Of a stretch of DNA of 59,382 bases, positions 34,060 to 46,300 are shown piece by piece (within the stretch, counting starts at the first letter, position 1; the number at the start of each line of letters is the position of its first letter). The DNA is from Silene noctiflora (Eukaryota > Streptophyta > Magnoliopsida > Caryophyllales > Caryophyllaceae). A program made the position numbers and the translations under genes. Below the pieces are notes generated by a model. That model was given only the letters and a program-made list of their open reading frames with translations. It ran no database searches and was not told where the DNA came from. The stretch is from assembly GCA_009801015.1 (NCBI GenBank), contig VHZZ01000034.1, positions 149,384 to 208,765 of the forward strand, written 5' to 3'.

Positions 34060-37000
34060 TCATACCATATAAGTCATGCCTACTTGCATCAAATGCGAGT
34101 GTGGGACACTCAAGTTCGAAATCCCTCTCCTGGAGTTTTTCCGTAAGAAAGCATAGAAATAGTTCACGACAAGCTTCTTGAGGAACCAAGAATCTTTTCT
34201 TGCCCTAATGTCACCGTGACCAAGTAGATAAACCACCCCAGATTCTTTCGCCTGCCGAATGAAAGAGAGCTCTCTCTCAAGACTTTGTTCGGCATCAGAT
34301 GATTCTGATTCTGTCTCTGACCTCGCCTCTCTTGAGCTGCTTGGTTCTGAAATGATCCTACTTGTGTCATTGAAATCAGTTAAAAGAGGAACACCGAGTG
34401 AATAGACACTTCCATTTGGAGCCACGAGGAATCTTGCCTCATCCTCAGAGTCAGTATCTCCATCTCCATCACCGTCACTTTCAAGTGATAGTTCTTGGGC
34501 TTCGCGGCGAATAAATTTCTCAAGACTTTCAATTAGCAATTGTTCAAATGTCTGGTGAATCTCTTTGCGAACATCTTTATAACCATACCTGCCCACCAAA
34601 GTTGGAAGATATCATGTAAATAACTCATTAAAATATCCTTTCCAATGGGGAGTTCCGAAATAGGTGAAATAAAGTAAAAAAGGCTCACTAAACTGTCGGC
34701 TTCTTTGTTTACAGTGCATTTTAAAACAAAATTTTCATCAGATGTAATTCAAAAATAGGCTTCCTACTAATATGCTGATAAATATCAACATTTACAACAT
34801 CAAAAAACAAATTTCTGGCACACGAGGATCAAGCTTACCGAGCAATGCAACGAAACATGTGATAGCCCTTCGAGCACACACGTCTGAAGAGGAATCTTTC
34901 GTTCTGTGGCACCGATGGAACTGGAACATATTTTATGCAGACAAAAATAATCATGGAGTGAATTGCAGGTAGGGTGGTTAGGAAATGGCCAAATATTGCT
35001 GGAACCCCTCTAACCAGTTCATTGTAAACCAAACCAATACCAGGAGCTCTAATTGTTCCAAGGGTCGGGCCGAGCTGTCTAAGAAGATCCATAGACATCT
35101 TTTGCTTGACTTCAGTCTCATATTTCAACTTACTTCCATAATTCCAAACAACCATCACAAAAAACATAACTACAGCAAAGACCAGAATGATCCAACTTCC
35201 ATCACTGATACACCATAAAACAGATGAAAAGAAAGTTGACTCGATTCCCATGAAGATGATCAGAAAGGCAATGACCACGACGATATTTATCTGCCATATA
35301 AGAAGCATAACAACGGTTACTAGAATTGTTGTCATCATCATTACTCCCATTTCAGCAATACCTGATGGAAAGAAAATACCAAAATTCAGAAAGAATTAAG
35401 AACAATTTTGGCTAGTCAATAAACAACCAGACCATTAGTGGTTACAAGAAGCGTTACTCTCATAGGGAGAACAAGTAGACATCCAGTAAAAATAAAATTC
35501 AAGATTTATGGAGTAAAAAGGGTTACTTCTAAGAATTGTCAATTGCCTTACAGGTGTACACTGTAAGCAGTGACTGAGTAATGCCAAAGATCTTTCTACG
35601 TTAACGACAACTTTTCGTACAATAAAAGCTGAAATAAACCAGCTGGATATATGTTGGCTGATGAACATTTGACGCGGAAAATGTGCATAACTTTCAGTCA
35701 TTCGCATCGACTAGATTTTACAGAAGTTCAGGGAATAAGGAGATTGTAATCTGAAGCATACATGTCTTATAAAAGTTCAATCAGAGCATTCAGCAGGACG
35801 ACTCAGATCTGCTCATTTGAGTGTTTGGTTTTGTGGTTCAATCCATACTTTTTTTCACACACCCACTCCCACTTCTATGACTTTGTCAGAGGTTAAAGTT
35901 AGATAAACAAAATATACAGGAAAGGAGCATTTCACTAACTGAGGCGCAAGTAATCAAATTGTCCGCTTGCATAGCAATAGCCTCAGATATTCTCTCACTA
36001 GGTAAAGCAGAGCCACAGACTCAAACATTACCAATCGTACATTCGCATTCAACTTGTGCCACAAAACAACCTCCACCACAATGTATAGCTTCCAACACAT
36101 AATATCTCAAAATTCAATCTAACCATCCAAGTAAGGTTTCTTTCACTTTATATTCAGGATAGTAGATGAGGGGAGGGGTGGAATAGTAAAGGTGCAAGGG
36201 TAAAAAACAAAGGCAGGCAAACTAGAAAGTACCATAAGCATTCCCGATCTCTGTAATGCTCGGAACAGCACAAACCAACACCACACAGGCTGCAAGCAGA
36301 AACCAATTGAGTACTGGAATGTAGATCTGGCCCATGAATTTTCGAGATGTATGCACAATTTTGAGTCGAGGAAAACAGCCAAGTGAAGTTGATTGCTTTA
36401 TACAAGAAAAAGTAGCTGTTGTCATCGCTCGACTAGCAATTAATGCAGCAACATTAGCAATTACGAATACTGGCCAGAAAGCTCCGCCTGAAGAAAAGGA
36501 ATACATGATTTTTGTTAGAGTTTCTCTAATAACAACTTGACAGGACTAAAAGAAAGGAGACAGAATTTTCAAAAGAGCTGTAAATAAACTTGAGAACAAG
36601 GAGCAACACTTGACAATTCAGATTGCACAGTATCACAGAGAGAAGAAGAGAAAAGAGGACAGAGTAAAGCGAGCTCCATATGAAAAAAGTGACAAGAAAA
36701 CCAAATGCAACACCGATTACACTCAAACACCATCATCTGCATACACATGAAATATGAAAATAATCTCCAAAACCATTCTACGGTAAGCACCATCTACTCA
36801 AGCAAATCCAATTATCCAAATAGGTTGATCATGTGCAAATTGATTACCGAACAAAAAAATCCTCTGCATATCAAAAGCTCTCTTTACACAATATAGTTTA
36901 ACATTTAATAGTTCTTTATTGATATTCAGAAGCTTCTAAATATCAAATGAGAAGTACCATGACACAATTACATATGATGGAACCAGTGAAAAAGCTTATG

Positions 37001-40000
37001 TCACTCTTTTTACTCCCTATCGTCCCTTCCACTTCCATAACAACTGCTCTTTTGAAGGCAAATTGCAAGTCTTTTTATCATTAAAAGGAAGTGAACGAAG
37101 TAACGTAATGTAGAAGTGGGATGAAGCCCAACTTAAACTCTTCAATGATATCACTAGTGAGACTTACTAGGGACAGAGGAGTAAAATGCTTGGGCACAGT
37201 CGCCTTGATTCTGCATAAGGTACGCTGCCTGACCAAGATAACCCAGGATGAGGCATGGGAACACGAGAAAGACAAATGTGAGCTGCAACAACCAACAGAA
37301 ATTTAAGATTCCGTCAATCCAACCATATGCTCAAGTTAAACAAATCATCAAAATTCTGCATTAAACTAGAAATGCATACGAACACATCCGGTATACCTGA
37401 ACTAATCTCACAGAAAAGTAGCAAAGATCTGCAAACATAGCCTCGGCACCTAAATCAAAGTCGCACTTCATCAGTGCCAAAACAAAACAAACAAAAAAGT
37501 TGGAGAAGGAAGACACTTACTGTGTTGCAATATTACAAAAACAATTCCTATTAATATGAATTGTCTTTAACAGTATACTATACTATGCGCACGTTCAGAG
37601 TATACTATACTATACTATGCTATGAACACACTAGCAATTAGCTACTCAAAAACTTTTAAGTAGAGATTGTGTGAGGCATATTATTTAGGGTTGTATTTTC
37701 TAAGAACATAAAAAAATATTCAAAAAAATACCATTATAATCTACAAATACCCCATATTGTACCTCTACGTCTCTCTTTTCCTAAATCTGCACCCACTCTC
37801 AAAATACGACATGATGACAAGCGGCACAAATTTTTTAAAGGTCCTCATTTTTCAAACCATAAATTTACTGCAAGTACTTTATATTGACCTGTTCTTACTG
37901 TGCATCTCATATGCATCAAGGACTCAAGATCCCATTATAACGCTTAAATGTCAATCTCCTAGCCAGTCCACCAAAAACAGATTTCACACTATAGAAGCAT
38001 ATTACAACTTAAAAAAGATCTAATGGAAGGAGTGGGGGTGATTCTAGAAGGCAACGGCATGCTTTATTAGCAGACTGCAAATCGGTTCGGGAATAAGGCT
38101 ATGTTGTTGTATAGAGGGAACGGAAGACTGATTCCACAACCATGCCAATTACCTTCTCACTCCTACACTCCTTGAATAGAACTACATCTCATCTGTACCA
38201 GTTACATGTTTAGAGGTTTCATCCAGTATACAGTTGCACCACTAATTAACACCTAATCGTCTTGAGAACCACTTATGAAAGCATCCACTCGTTTGCCACA
38301 CAGCCACAGGAAATATTATTAATTTATTACCAAAAGACCGCAAAAGTAAACTTTTAAGCGAAGGATGGAAAGAAAAGTATAGATTCCAAGGTCGTCAATA
38401 ATTCAGCGAATCTTGTAATATGCTACATGCCTACATGTACGGAGTAGATGTATACAAAAGATAGTTGTTTATGTAGATGTATATGGTGTACCTGTTGCAC
38501 ACAGGAGACAACCTCCAAGAGAATACCAAGCCTGAACTTTGTTCCTCTCAAAATAGTAATAGATGTGCATAGGGTTAAAAGCTTTCCAGACATCTCGATC
38601 ATATTTCACCAAGTTGTAAATTCCGATCCAAGCCAAACAGCAAAACCATATAAATAAAGCAGGGCCGACAATGAATCCCATTTTACTTGTCCCATATCTT
38701 TGTACGCTAAATAATATTACAAGAAGTGTCACTGCAACCATCACAACTTCCCCTGCACACAAGCAAAATGATACAATCAAATGATACAGAGAAGAAATCA
38801 GCTTTTATGGAGGCTACATCACAAAAATCCAACAAACAGAAAGTAAAGTATACATTACGGAAAGGAATAGAAGAATTATATAAAAAAATACTAATAATAA
38901 CTAGTTGTAAATTTACCTTGTTTTATCCCAGATATGCCAACCTTCAAACCCTCAACAGCAGACACCACTACATGAGCCGCAAAAACATAGTAAGTCAGGG
39001 AAAAAATGATTTTTTTATACAAAAAACACAATGCTCTAAACGTTGTCCGATGGCCTAACCAGTTGCAGGGTAATGCCATTTATGAAAAAATGAACAGTAG
39101 CAAAGAAGGAACCATACCTGACATCGCAGGAGTAACAACTCCATCAGCTATGACCATAGCTGTACCCGCCAGAACTAGCATCAGGAGAATCTTTTTTAAT
39201 CTTCCGGAATTTTCTAACCGCTCCTTGAGCTTTAGTGACCTCTCAAGCTCTGGAGAGGGCACCTTTAACTTAAAGCTTGATATACGAGCATCTGATGGAA
39301 GCTGATTAGCGATCAGACTAACCTTAGCATGCCTACAAATCAGTGAGTATAAAGCAAATGTGCCACCTGTATTATCCCATTGATGAACAATATTCATGTC
39401 AGACCTAGGACTTATAGTCTCATACTAGAATGAAGTCTCCACTATAAGATAGTTGCAATACGAAGAATACACTATACCTTCACCATCATCATTGGCCAAC
39501 AACACAATGAGCACATACTTGATTAGTGGGATCAGGATTAAGGTATAAAGAACAAGAGATAATGCTCCAAGCACATCCTCTTTTCCCTTGATCGGGGCCT
39601 TGTCAAACATTACGCTGAAAGTGTATAATTGACTAGTTCCAACATCACCGAAGACAACCCCAAGTGTCTGGAGAACGAGCACAACATTCCTCCAAGGACC
39701 AAATTCCTGTAAATAAGACTTTCAGGTTTCTATTTTGAATTTAGACCACAACTAAACTATTACCATCACTACAACTCGTCCAACAAATTATCAACGAAGG
39801 ATTTAACAAAAGCTTCAGATTGCTAAAATCATATTCCAATAGTGAAACTGAACATTAGATTAAGATATTTCCCAATACATCCAGGTGCTTAGATACTCAC
39901 ATCTAGGACGTTATTTAGGCAACTAAATCAGATACAATAACGAAACTAAGAAGTCTCAAGGACTCCTTCAGATATACTACTATACTACTATATTTGTTAC

Positions 40001-41089
40001 CAAAAAAGGATCAGCTCCTCCTCCAACAGTCCGACACATAGCTGCTAACTTGGATAAACATGTCCTCAACACTCTCAGCAACTCCAACATGTATAATCAT
40101 CATCACTGATCCGACAAAACGCCTCAAAATCTCAACAAACATATGAACTTGCAACATTACTAAATCGCTCTCTAAATCAACTCCGTATTTATCACTGATC
40201 TTACAATTCAACAAACTGACATACTCCTCATCAACATCAAATCTTTCCATACATACTAACTAAAACTTGCAACATTACCAAATCTTTCCCTCAAGAGAAA
40301 CTTCGTATTTACCACTAATCTTAAATTAAACAGACTACATTTCAGAATAAAAACCATACAATCTAGGAAAACAAGCTAAGCCTAAATCACAGCCTAAAGA
40401 AGAGTAATAAATCACTGAACTTCGAATTAAACCTATCATGAAACCAATAATACAACAAAACAGATCAATGACCTCGAATTAAACCTATAGTAAGTTCGTA
40501 ACAATTAAACATACAACATTGCCAACTAAAATCAACCTAACAATCTAGAAGAACAAGCTAAAAGCCTAATTCACAAGCTTAAAATAAGTGATCAATAACT
40601 AAACTTCGGACTGAACCTATCATAACACAGATAATACGGCAAAATCGAGCAAATAACAAAAAAAAGACCACGAATTAAACCTATTATTAACGATTAAACA
40701 TACTAATCAAAACTCAAACAATCAATCACAAGCTTAAAAGAAGTAATTAATCACTAAAAGCCGAATTAAACCTAAATTAATACCAATAAAACAACAAAAT
40801 CGAGCAATAAGAACACAAAGAGAATAAAAAAGACCTCAAATTCATGACGATGACCGGCACCAGGAACATCAAGAGCTTCAACATCGAAAGAATCAACCCT
40901 AGGACCAGTACGAATCAATCGTTGTTCGACATTATCATCATCTTCGGAATTTTCGGCGATTCTCGACGGCGATCCTTCATCATCATCATCATCGATGTCG
41001 GAAACGTCGTCGTCTTGGTAAACCCAGCGTGACTCCATGGAATCCGTCTTTACTAATCTTCCTCTCTCTTCGCCGTCCTCCGACGCCAT
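34060..41089 (-). CDS. KUP7: Potassium transporter, KUP/HAK/KT family, KUP7-type
   Basis: Ten exons: 41089-40835, 39706-39478, 39366-39118, 38967-38917, 38752-38492, 37449-37397, 37282-37168, 36487-36233, 35361-34839 and 34588-34060. All phases close, giving 839 residues against about 858 for Arabidopsis KUP7. The N-terminus is acidic ([20 protein letters not shown]) and is followed by [20 protein letters not shown], a signature of the KUP7 subgroup. There are about 12 membrane segments, including [12 protein letters not shown] and the [14 protein letters not shown] block, then a long cytosolic tail ending [18 protein letters not shown]. The family takes up K+ together with protons; KUP7 acts in root K+ uptake and loading into xylem. 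The usually invariant GTSPLY motif reads GTSQLY here (Gln111). Intron 1 holds degenerate tandem repeats. Confidence 0.94.
40371..40800. repeat. Degenerate tandem repeats in KUP7 intron 1
   Basis: About three copies, with a period of roughly 170-180 bp, carry in order aacaagctaa, cacaagcttaaaagaagt, cgaattaaacctat and acaacaaaatcgagcaa. Confidence 0.65.
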
Positions 41090-43236
41090 CGCCGCGGCAG
41101 GCTGATCGGAGTTATGGAGAAGAGTATTGTGAGAATGAAACCCTAGGAATTGGGGATCGGAAAGAGGAGGGGGTGGAGATTGATTGATTAAAATTAGAAG
41201 GTGGAGGAAGCCATTGATGGAGGAGTCATGGAGGTGGAGGTTTGCACAGTAGTGACTGTGTTTAGTGTTCGAACATGGATTAGTGCCACGATTTTGGACG
41301 GTGACATTCTCACGTAATGTTTACGGTGAGACGGTTTCATAAGAGACTAATCGAAAATATTAATGTTCGAATATGAATTGATGTGACGGTTTTGGATGAT
41401 ATATTCTCGCATAATGTTTACGTAATACGGTTTTACAAGAAACTTGGATAATAGATAGCACATGGTGGGTAATTAGTGAAACAATTAATGACATTTAGTT
41501 GAAGTTTATAATTCAAGAGATTTGAGTTAGATAAGATTGCAAAAGCAGTTTATGGATTATACAACCGGATGTACAATGTTATTGTACATCCAAAGTTATT
41601 TTAGTCTTTTTTAAATTACTTTTGTAAAAAAAATAAAGTAACGTAATTCAATTTTCAATTTAATCCCTCTTCTCTCTATGACTGCTTCCATTTTTTCTAA
41701 CTCCTCTTCATCTTCCTCCATCATCCAGTTAATAAATCATTTTCTCCCGTAAATTATTATAATTAATTGACTATGCAAAACAAATCATATGACGTGAGCA
41801 TCATCTTGAAGGAAATTTTTTTATCCGAAATTTCTAATGTATGAAAATAGTTGAAACTCGTATTCTTTTTATATTAGCTCGTATTCTTATCTTAATAGCT
41901 CGTATTCTTATGTATTCGTATTTTAAAGTTCGTGATCCTTCTAAACTCATATTCTTTTCACATTGGCTCGTATTCTTATCTTAATAGCTCGTATTCTTAT
42001 CTTAATAGCTCGTATTCTTATGTACTCGTATTTTTATCCNNNNNNNNNNNNNNNNNNNNNNNNNNNNNNNNNNNNNNNNNNNNNNNNNNNNNNNNNNNNN
42101 NNNNNNNNNNNNNNNNNNNNNNNNNNNNNNNNNNNNNNNNNNNNNNNNNNNNNNNNNNNNNNNNNNNNNNNNNNNNNNNNNNNNNNNNNNNNNNNNNNNN
42201 NNNNNNNNNNNNNNNNNNNNNNNNNNNNNNNNNNNNNNNNNNNNNNNNNNNNNNNNNNNNNNNNNNNNNNNNNNNNNNNNNNNNNNNNNNNNNNNNNNNN
42301 NNNNNNNNNNNNNNNNNNNNNNNNNNNNNNNNNNNNNNNNNNNNNNNNNNNNNNNNNNNGGCTCGTATTATTTTAATAATAGCTCGTATGATTGGTGTAG
42401 AAATTTACCTCAAAGTATTGTTAGATGCATTTTTCCCTCTTGATGATAATGTAAATTGTTTCTCGTTCCCCAAAATATTGTTAAATNCGTTTTTCCCCAT
42501 TGATGATGATGTCAATTGTTTCCGTTTCACCATTTTAGAATCAAAATAAGGGAGAATGAAAGTTTGTCGATTATCGTTTAAGAGAAATTTAGAGAAGAAA
42601 AAAAGAAGAGTTTGTCGACTGAACAGAGAAGGGGAAATAGAGGAAAAGGAGATGTGTAGGTTTTTTTTATTTTTATTGGGTTTTAGATGGTTTAATATAT
42701 AATATATGGACCTGTTGTATAATGCTACTATACAACAGAGTGTAGGATCGTATTTGTGATAAAAATCTCTCCTAAGCCATGGTTAAATAGAGATCTAGAG
42801 TCAGCGCCTAATCGATAATCAGTGGATCTAAGTGCTCGGATTATGTTAATTGCCTTATTAGAATACAAAATGAAACTTCCTCTAGTACTTCTTCCATGAC
42901 ACACTTGTACTTAAATCTTAAATAGTCATCAATGATACCGACCATACCGACATAATGTTTTATAAATTTAGTCGATAATGAACATGAACTCGTACCATAT
43001 AAGAGCAGCGAAAAATATATTTGGAATAACAAAAATTTCATATTATTAATTTATTATCATCCTCGAGATTCACATAGTCACATTTACTATCGAAGTTTGA
43101 TAGTAAAGGACTAACGGGGTAAACAACTAAGTCTAATGTAAGTAGATTATAAGACATTTTCTTACATAAAATACGACTCTAAAGTAAATATATAAAAACT
43201 ATGCGGAACTTCTTAATGGGGATGTAAAACCCCATT
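41090..43236. other. Spacer with a 21-bp minisatellite and an assembly gap
   Basis: No gene is seen. The KUP7 promoter lies just right of 41089. At 41870-42380 a unit of about 21 bp, agctcgtattcttatcttaat, is repeated on both sides of the 320-N gap 42040-42359, so the gap is probably more of the same repeat. Inverted phrases around 41575 (tgtacaatgttattgtaca) and 42712 (ctgttgtataatgctactat) hint that the whole 41.55-42.75 kb stretch is one transposon, but I cannot define its ends. Confidence 0.5.
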
Positions 43237-43300
43237 CACAAATTCTCATTTGTGACGGACAAAATCCGTCACATTGAAGAGACGTGAGACAATGGAGCAA
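43237..43300 (-). mobile_element. MULE-type MITE fragment, family B
   Basis: cacaaattctcatttgtgac then gacaaaatccgtcac and agacgtgagacaatggagc form one end of the family. It lies within 100 bp of the asparagine synthetase stop codon, so it is probably in that gene's 3' untranslated region. Confidence 0.55.
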
Positions 43301-43340
43301 GACTCTTTGAACCCCATTTTATAGTCGGAAGTATTTAGTG

Positions 43341-46300
43341 TTAACTGGTGCTGGCAATCATCCGAGGCATATCATCAATGATTTTAGTGGGGATTGTATT
43401 CGAGCTGATAGCATGTCGCTCATAAGCGGAGTTGTGGACCCCACAAGCAGCCCGGCCGGAGGGATCAAGATTCTTCGACCATGCTTGGTCCCACTCAACT
43501 GCCTTGGCAGTGCTGCATGCTACAGTAGGGCCTCCAGGAACAGTCAGTTTAGCAGAGTTCTGCAGGAAGGATAATGTGTTGAAGTATTTTACGACTGAAG
43601 ACGGACAGGATATGATTGCTCAGCTTGAAATAATGGTGTTACCTGAGGGAAGAACTTCTCAAAGACCATCCTATAGTAGTAAGCTTCCTTGGTTTTCGGG
43701 GTATTATGTGGGAATATGTGTTCTGCTTTCTGCATCATTTTGTCAGTCACCTGCACCAGATTACGCAATTATTGAAGGCTATGTTACTCCGACAAACTTC
43801 ATGGTTCTGACTTCTGAGTCATGCCTCGTCAGAAGGATTTTTTTGTCGACACACAATGGAAGTGATCAGGGTAATGCCGTAATGGTAGTATAGCCATAGG
43901 GTGTTTTACTGTCTGTAGGGAGAGATTTGGACGGAAAAGGAGGGGACAAAAAGGGAAAGGACCTAGTTTTGTCCAGCAAACTAGGGAGATTTTTCCCTTT
44001 CCTACCAACAAAATCCCTACATCCAAACAAAGGTTAATGTGCCGAAGACGATTCCTGAATTATTTTCCGGTGCTGTAGCCTGTAGTTACTACATGATGTA
44101 ATTTTCGGCTTTAAGCCTGATTTAAACTACTCATTGGGGAAAAAGATAGAAAAATGTGTAATATGGGAAATTACCCGTTGCTCGGCATGGGCCTTGATAC
44201 CGTCAATCCAACTATAACCAACACCATCACTGAATTGCTCCTTCTGCCTGTAAAGAATGTGCTGCTCAAAGAATCACCAAATGAGATTTCAAGATTAGTT
44301 CAGAGTTCAGACTTTTCATGCTGGTGAATTGTGACGTTAGTCGAGAATTTAAGAGACTGAGCTGTTATGTACTGGGTTGAATACCTTTGGCAAGTAAGGG
44401 CGTTCTTCATCATCAAAAGCTCGCCTAAGAATCCATTTCTCTATATGTCCTTCTTCGGGTTTTATCTGAAATGCCCAACAAAAACATTGTCTAAATTTGA
44501 AGGAAATCCCATTCAAAATGTCGAGATTATATATGTGACTCTAATTTCCGTACCTTCTTCCATTCAGGATCAATGGACATGGCGACATTGATGAACTCCT
44601 TATCCAAGAAGGGCACCCGAGCTTCCAGACCCCAAGCAGAAGTCGCCTTGTTCGCTCTTAAGCAGTCATACATGTGAAGGGCCTTAAGCTGCAACACCAT
44701 TAAAAAGGGCTAAAACATAGCAGCCAAAAAGCCCGAAAGAATACTGTGGTACCACATGACCACATCAAGTGCAGTATCCAAGAGATCAGCGGAAAACAAA
44801 AATACTACCGCAACACCAAAAAAACGATGTACTTTCTGTTACATTACCTTGTGACAGGTTTCTACGTGAAACTCTTCCTTACTAGGTGCCTTGTGGAAAT
44901 AGAGATATCCACCAAAAATTTCATCTGCACCTTCTCCCGAAAGAACCATCTTGACTCCAAGTGACTTGATTTTGCGCGACATAAGGAACATAGGTGTGCT
45001 GGCTCTGATGGTAGTTACATCATAAGTCTCGGTGTGGTAAATGACATCCTCAATAGCATCAATTCCCTCCTACATGTCAACCACTTAGTATTTCCGCATG
45101 AAGTATCTATTAATTTCACTAGTCATCAAATATGCCTCGTTAAGGGGAATTGGAATACACGGATTATTTAATGAGAACGTTTTACCTGAACAGTGAAGTG
45201 GAATTCATGGTGTGTAGTACCCAAATGATCGGCTACCTCTTTCGCAGCCTTCAGATCAGGTGATCCCTCAAGCCCAACACAGAAGGAAAGGAGTTGTGCT
45301 CCCCAAGTTCTTGCAGCCTTTGTCTCTGACAAGTGACGCGATGTAATTGATGCAACTAGCGATGAATCCAAACCTCCCGATAGAAGAACACCAAAGGGAA
45401 CATCAGACATTAGCCTCTTCACAACTGCCTGCATTCGTACACTCCTTCTATCAACCCATATCAGCAAACGCTATGTTTGCTGTTAGACCCACCAACATAA
45501 AAACCGACACTTGACACTGGATGCATACGCATGGCAGACGTTCCAACACGACACAGTACTTCCACACTTCATTTTACACAAAACATGAAAAAAATTCACA
45601 TAAAGTTACGCCAGCACTTCGACATTTTTAGCTGAGTCAAAGTTAGCTAATCTCAGAAAAGACGTTAGGAGACAGGGCGAGTTTTCAAGGTTTTTGAAGA
45701 ATTATTAGCCAAAAGAAATGCAACTTACATCTTCAAAGGCACGGCGTAGGACAAGGGACTCATATGGATTTGAAGGTATGGTCTCGGAGAACCAAGGAGG
45801 GTTATACCAGCGACGAAGACTGCTAGTTTTACTCGAATAGAAATGACCAGGAGGAAAACATTCAAAATGTTCACAGTCATCATGCAAGCCTTTCATCTCT
45901 GATGAAATCCAAACCGATCCTGAATATTGGCAAACAGGATTTTAGCTCAAATGCAGGATGGAGATGTAATGAAGACTGTAGTAAACAAGAGTATGTGAAT
46001 TACATACCGTCAAGGCCCCAACCAATGTACAGGGACGCAATGCCAATAGCATCGCGTGCAGCAAGGAAGCTATTGTCCCGAGTATCCAACAACACAAACG
46101 AGAACACTCCATCCAACATGTCAATGAAATTTTCTCCGTGCTCCTCATACTAATGAACGACGAATATTAGATAAGTATTTGCTTCGAGAAGCAATCATTA
46201 TTTGTAATGTCATCTTCAAGAAATCACGAATCATAGAATAAGAGCGTAAGACAGCCTTATCGGTATCAGTAAACGAGTTATTTAACATACAAAAGAATCA

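Noticed and set aside
43432-43893. Plus-strand ORF of 153 codons
   Set aside because: It is antisense to asparagine synthetase exons 11 and 12.
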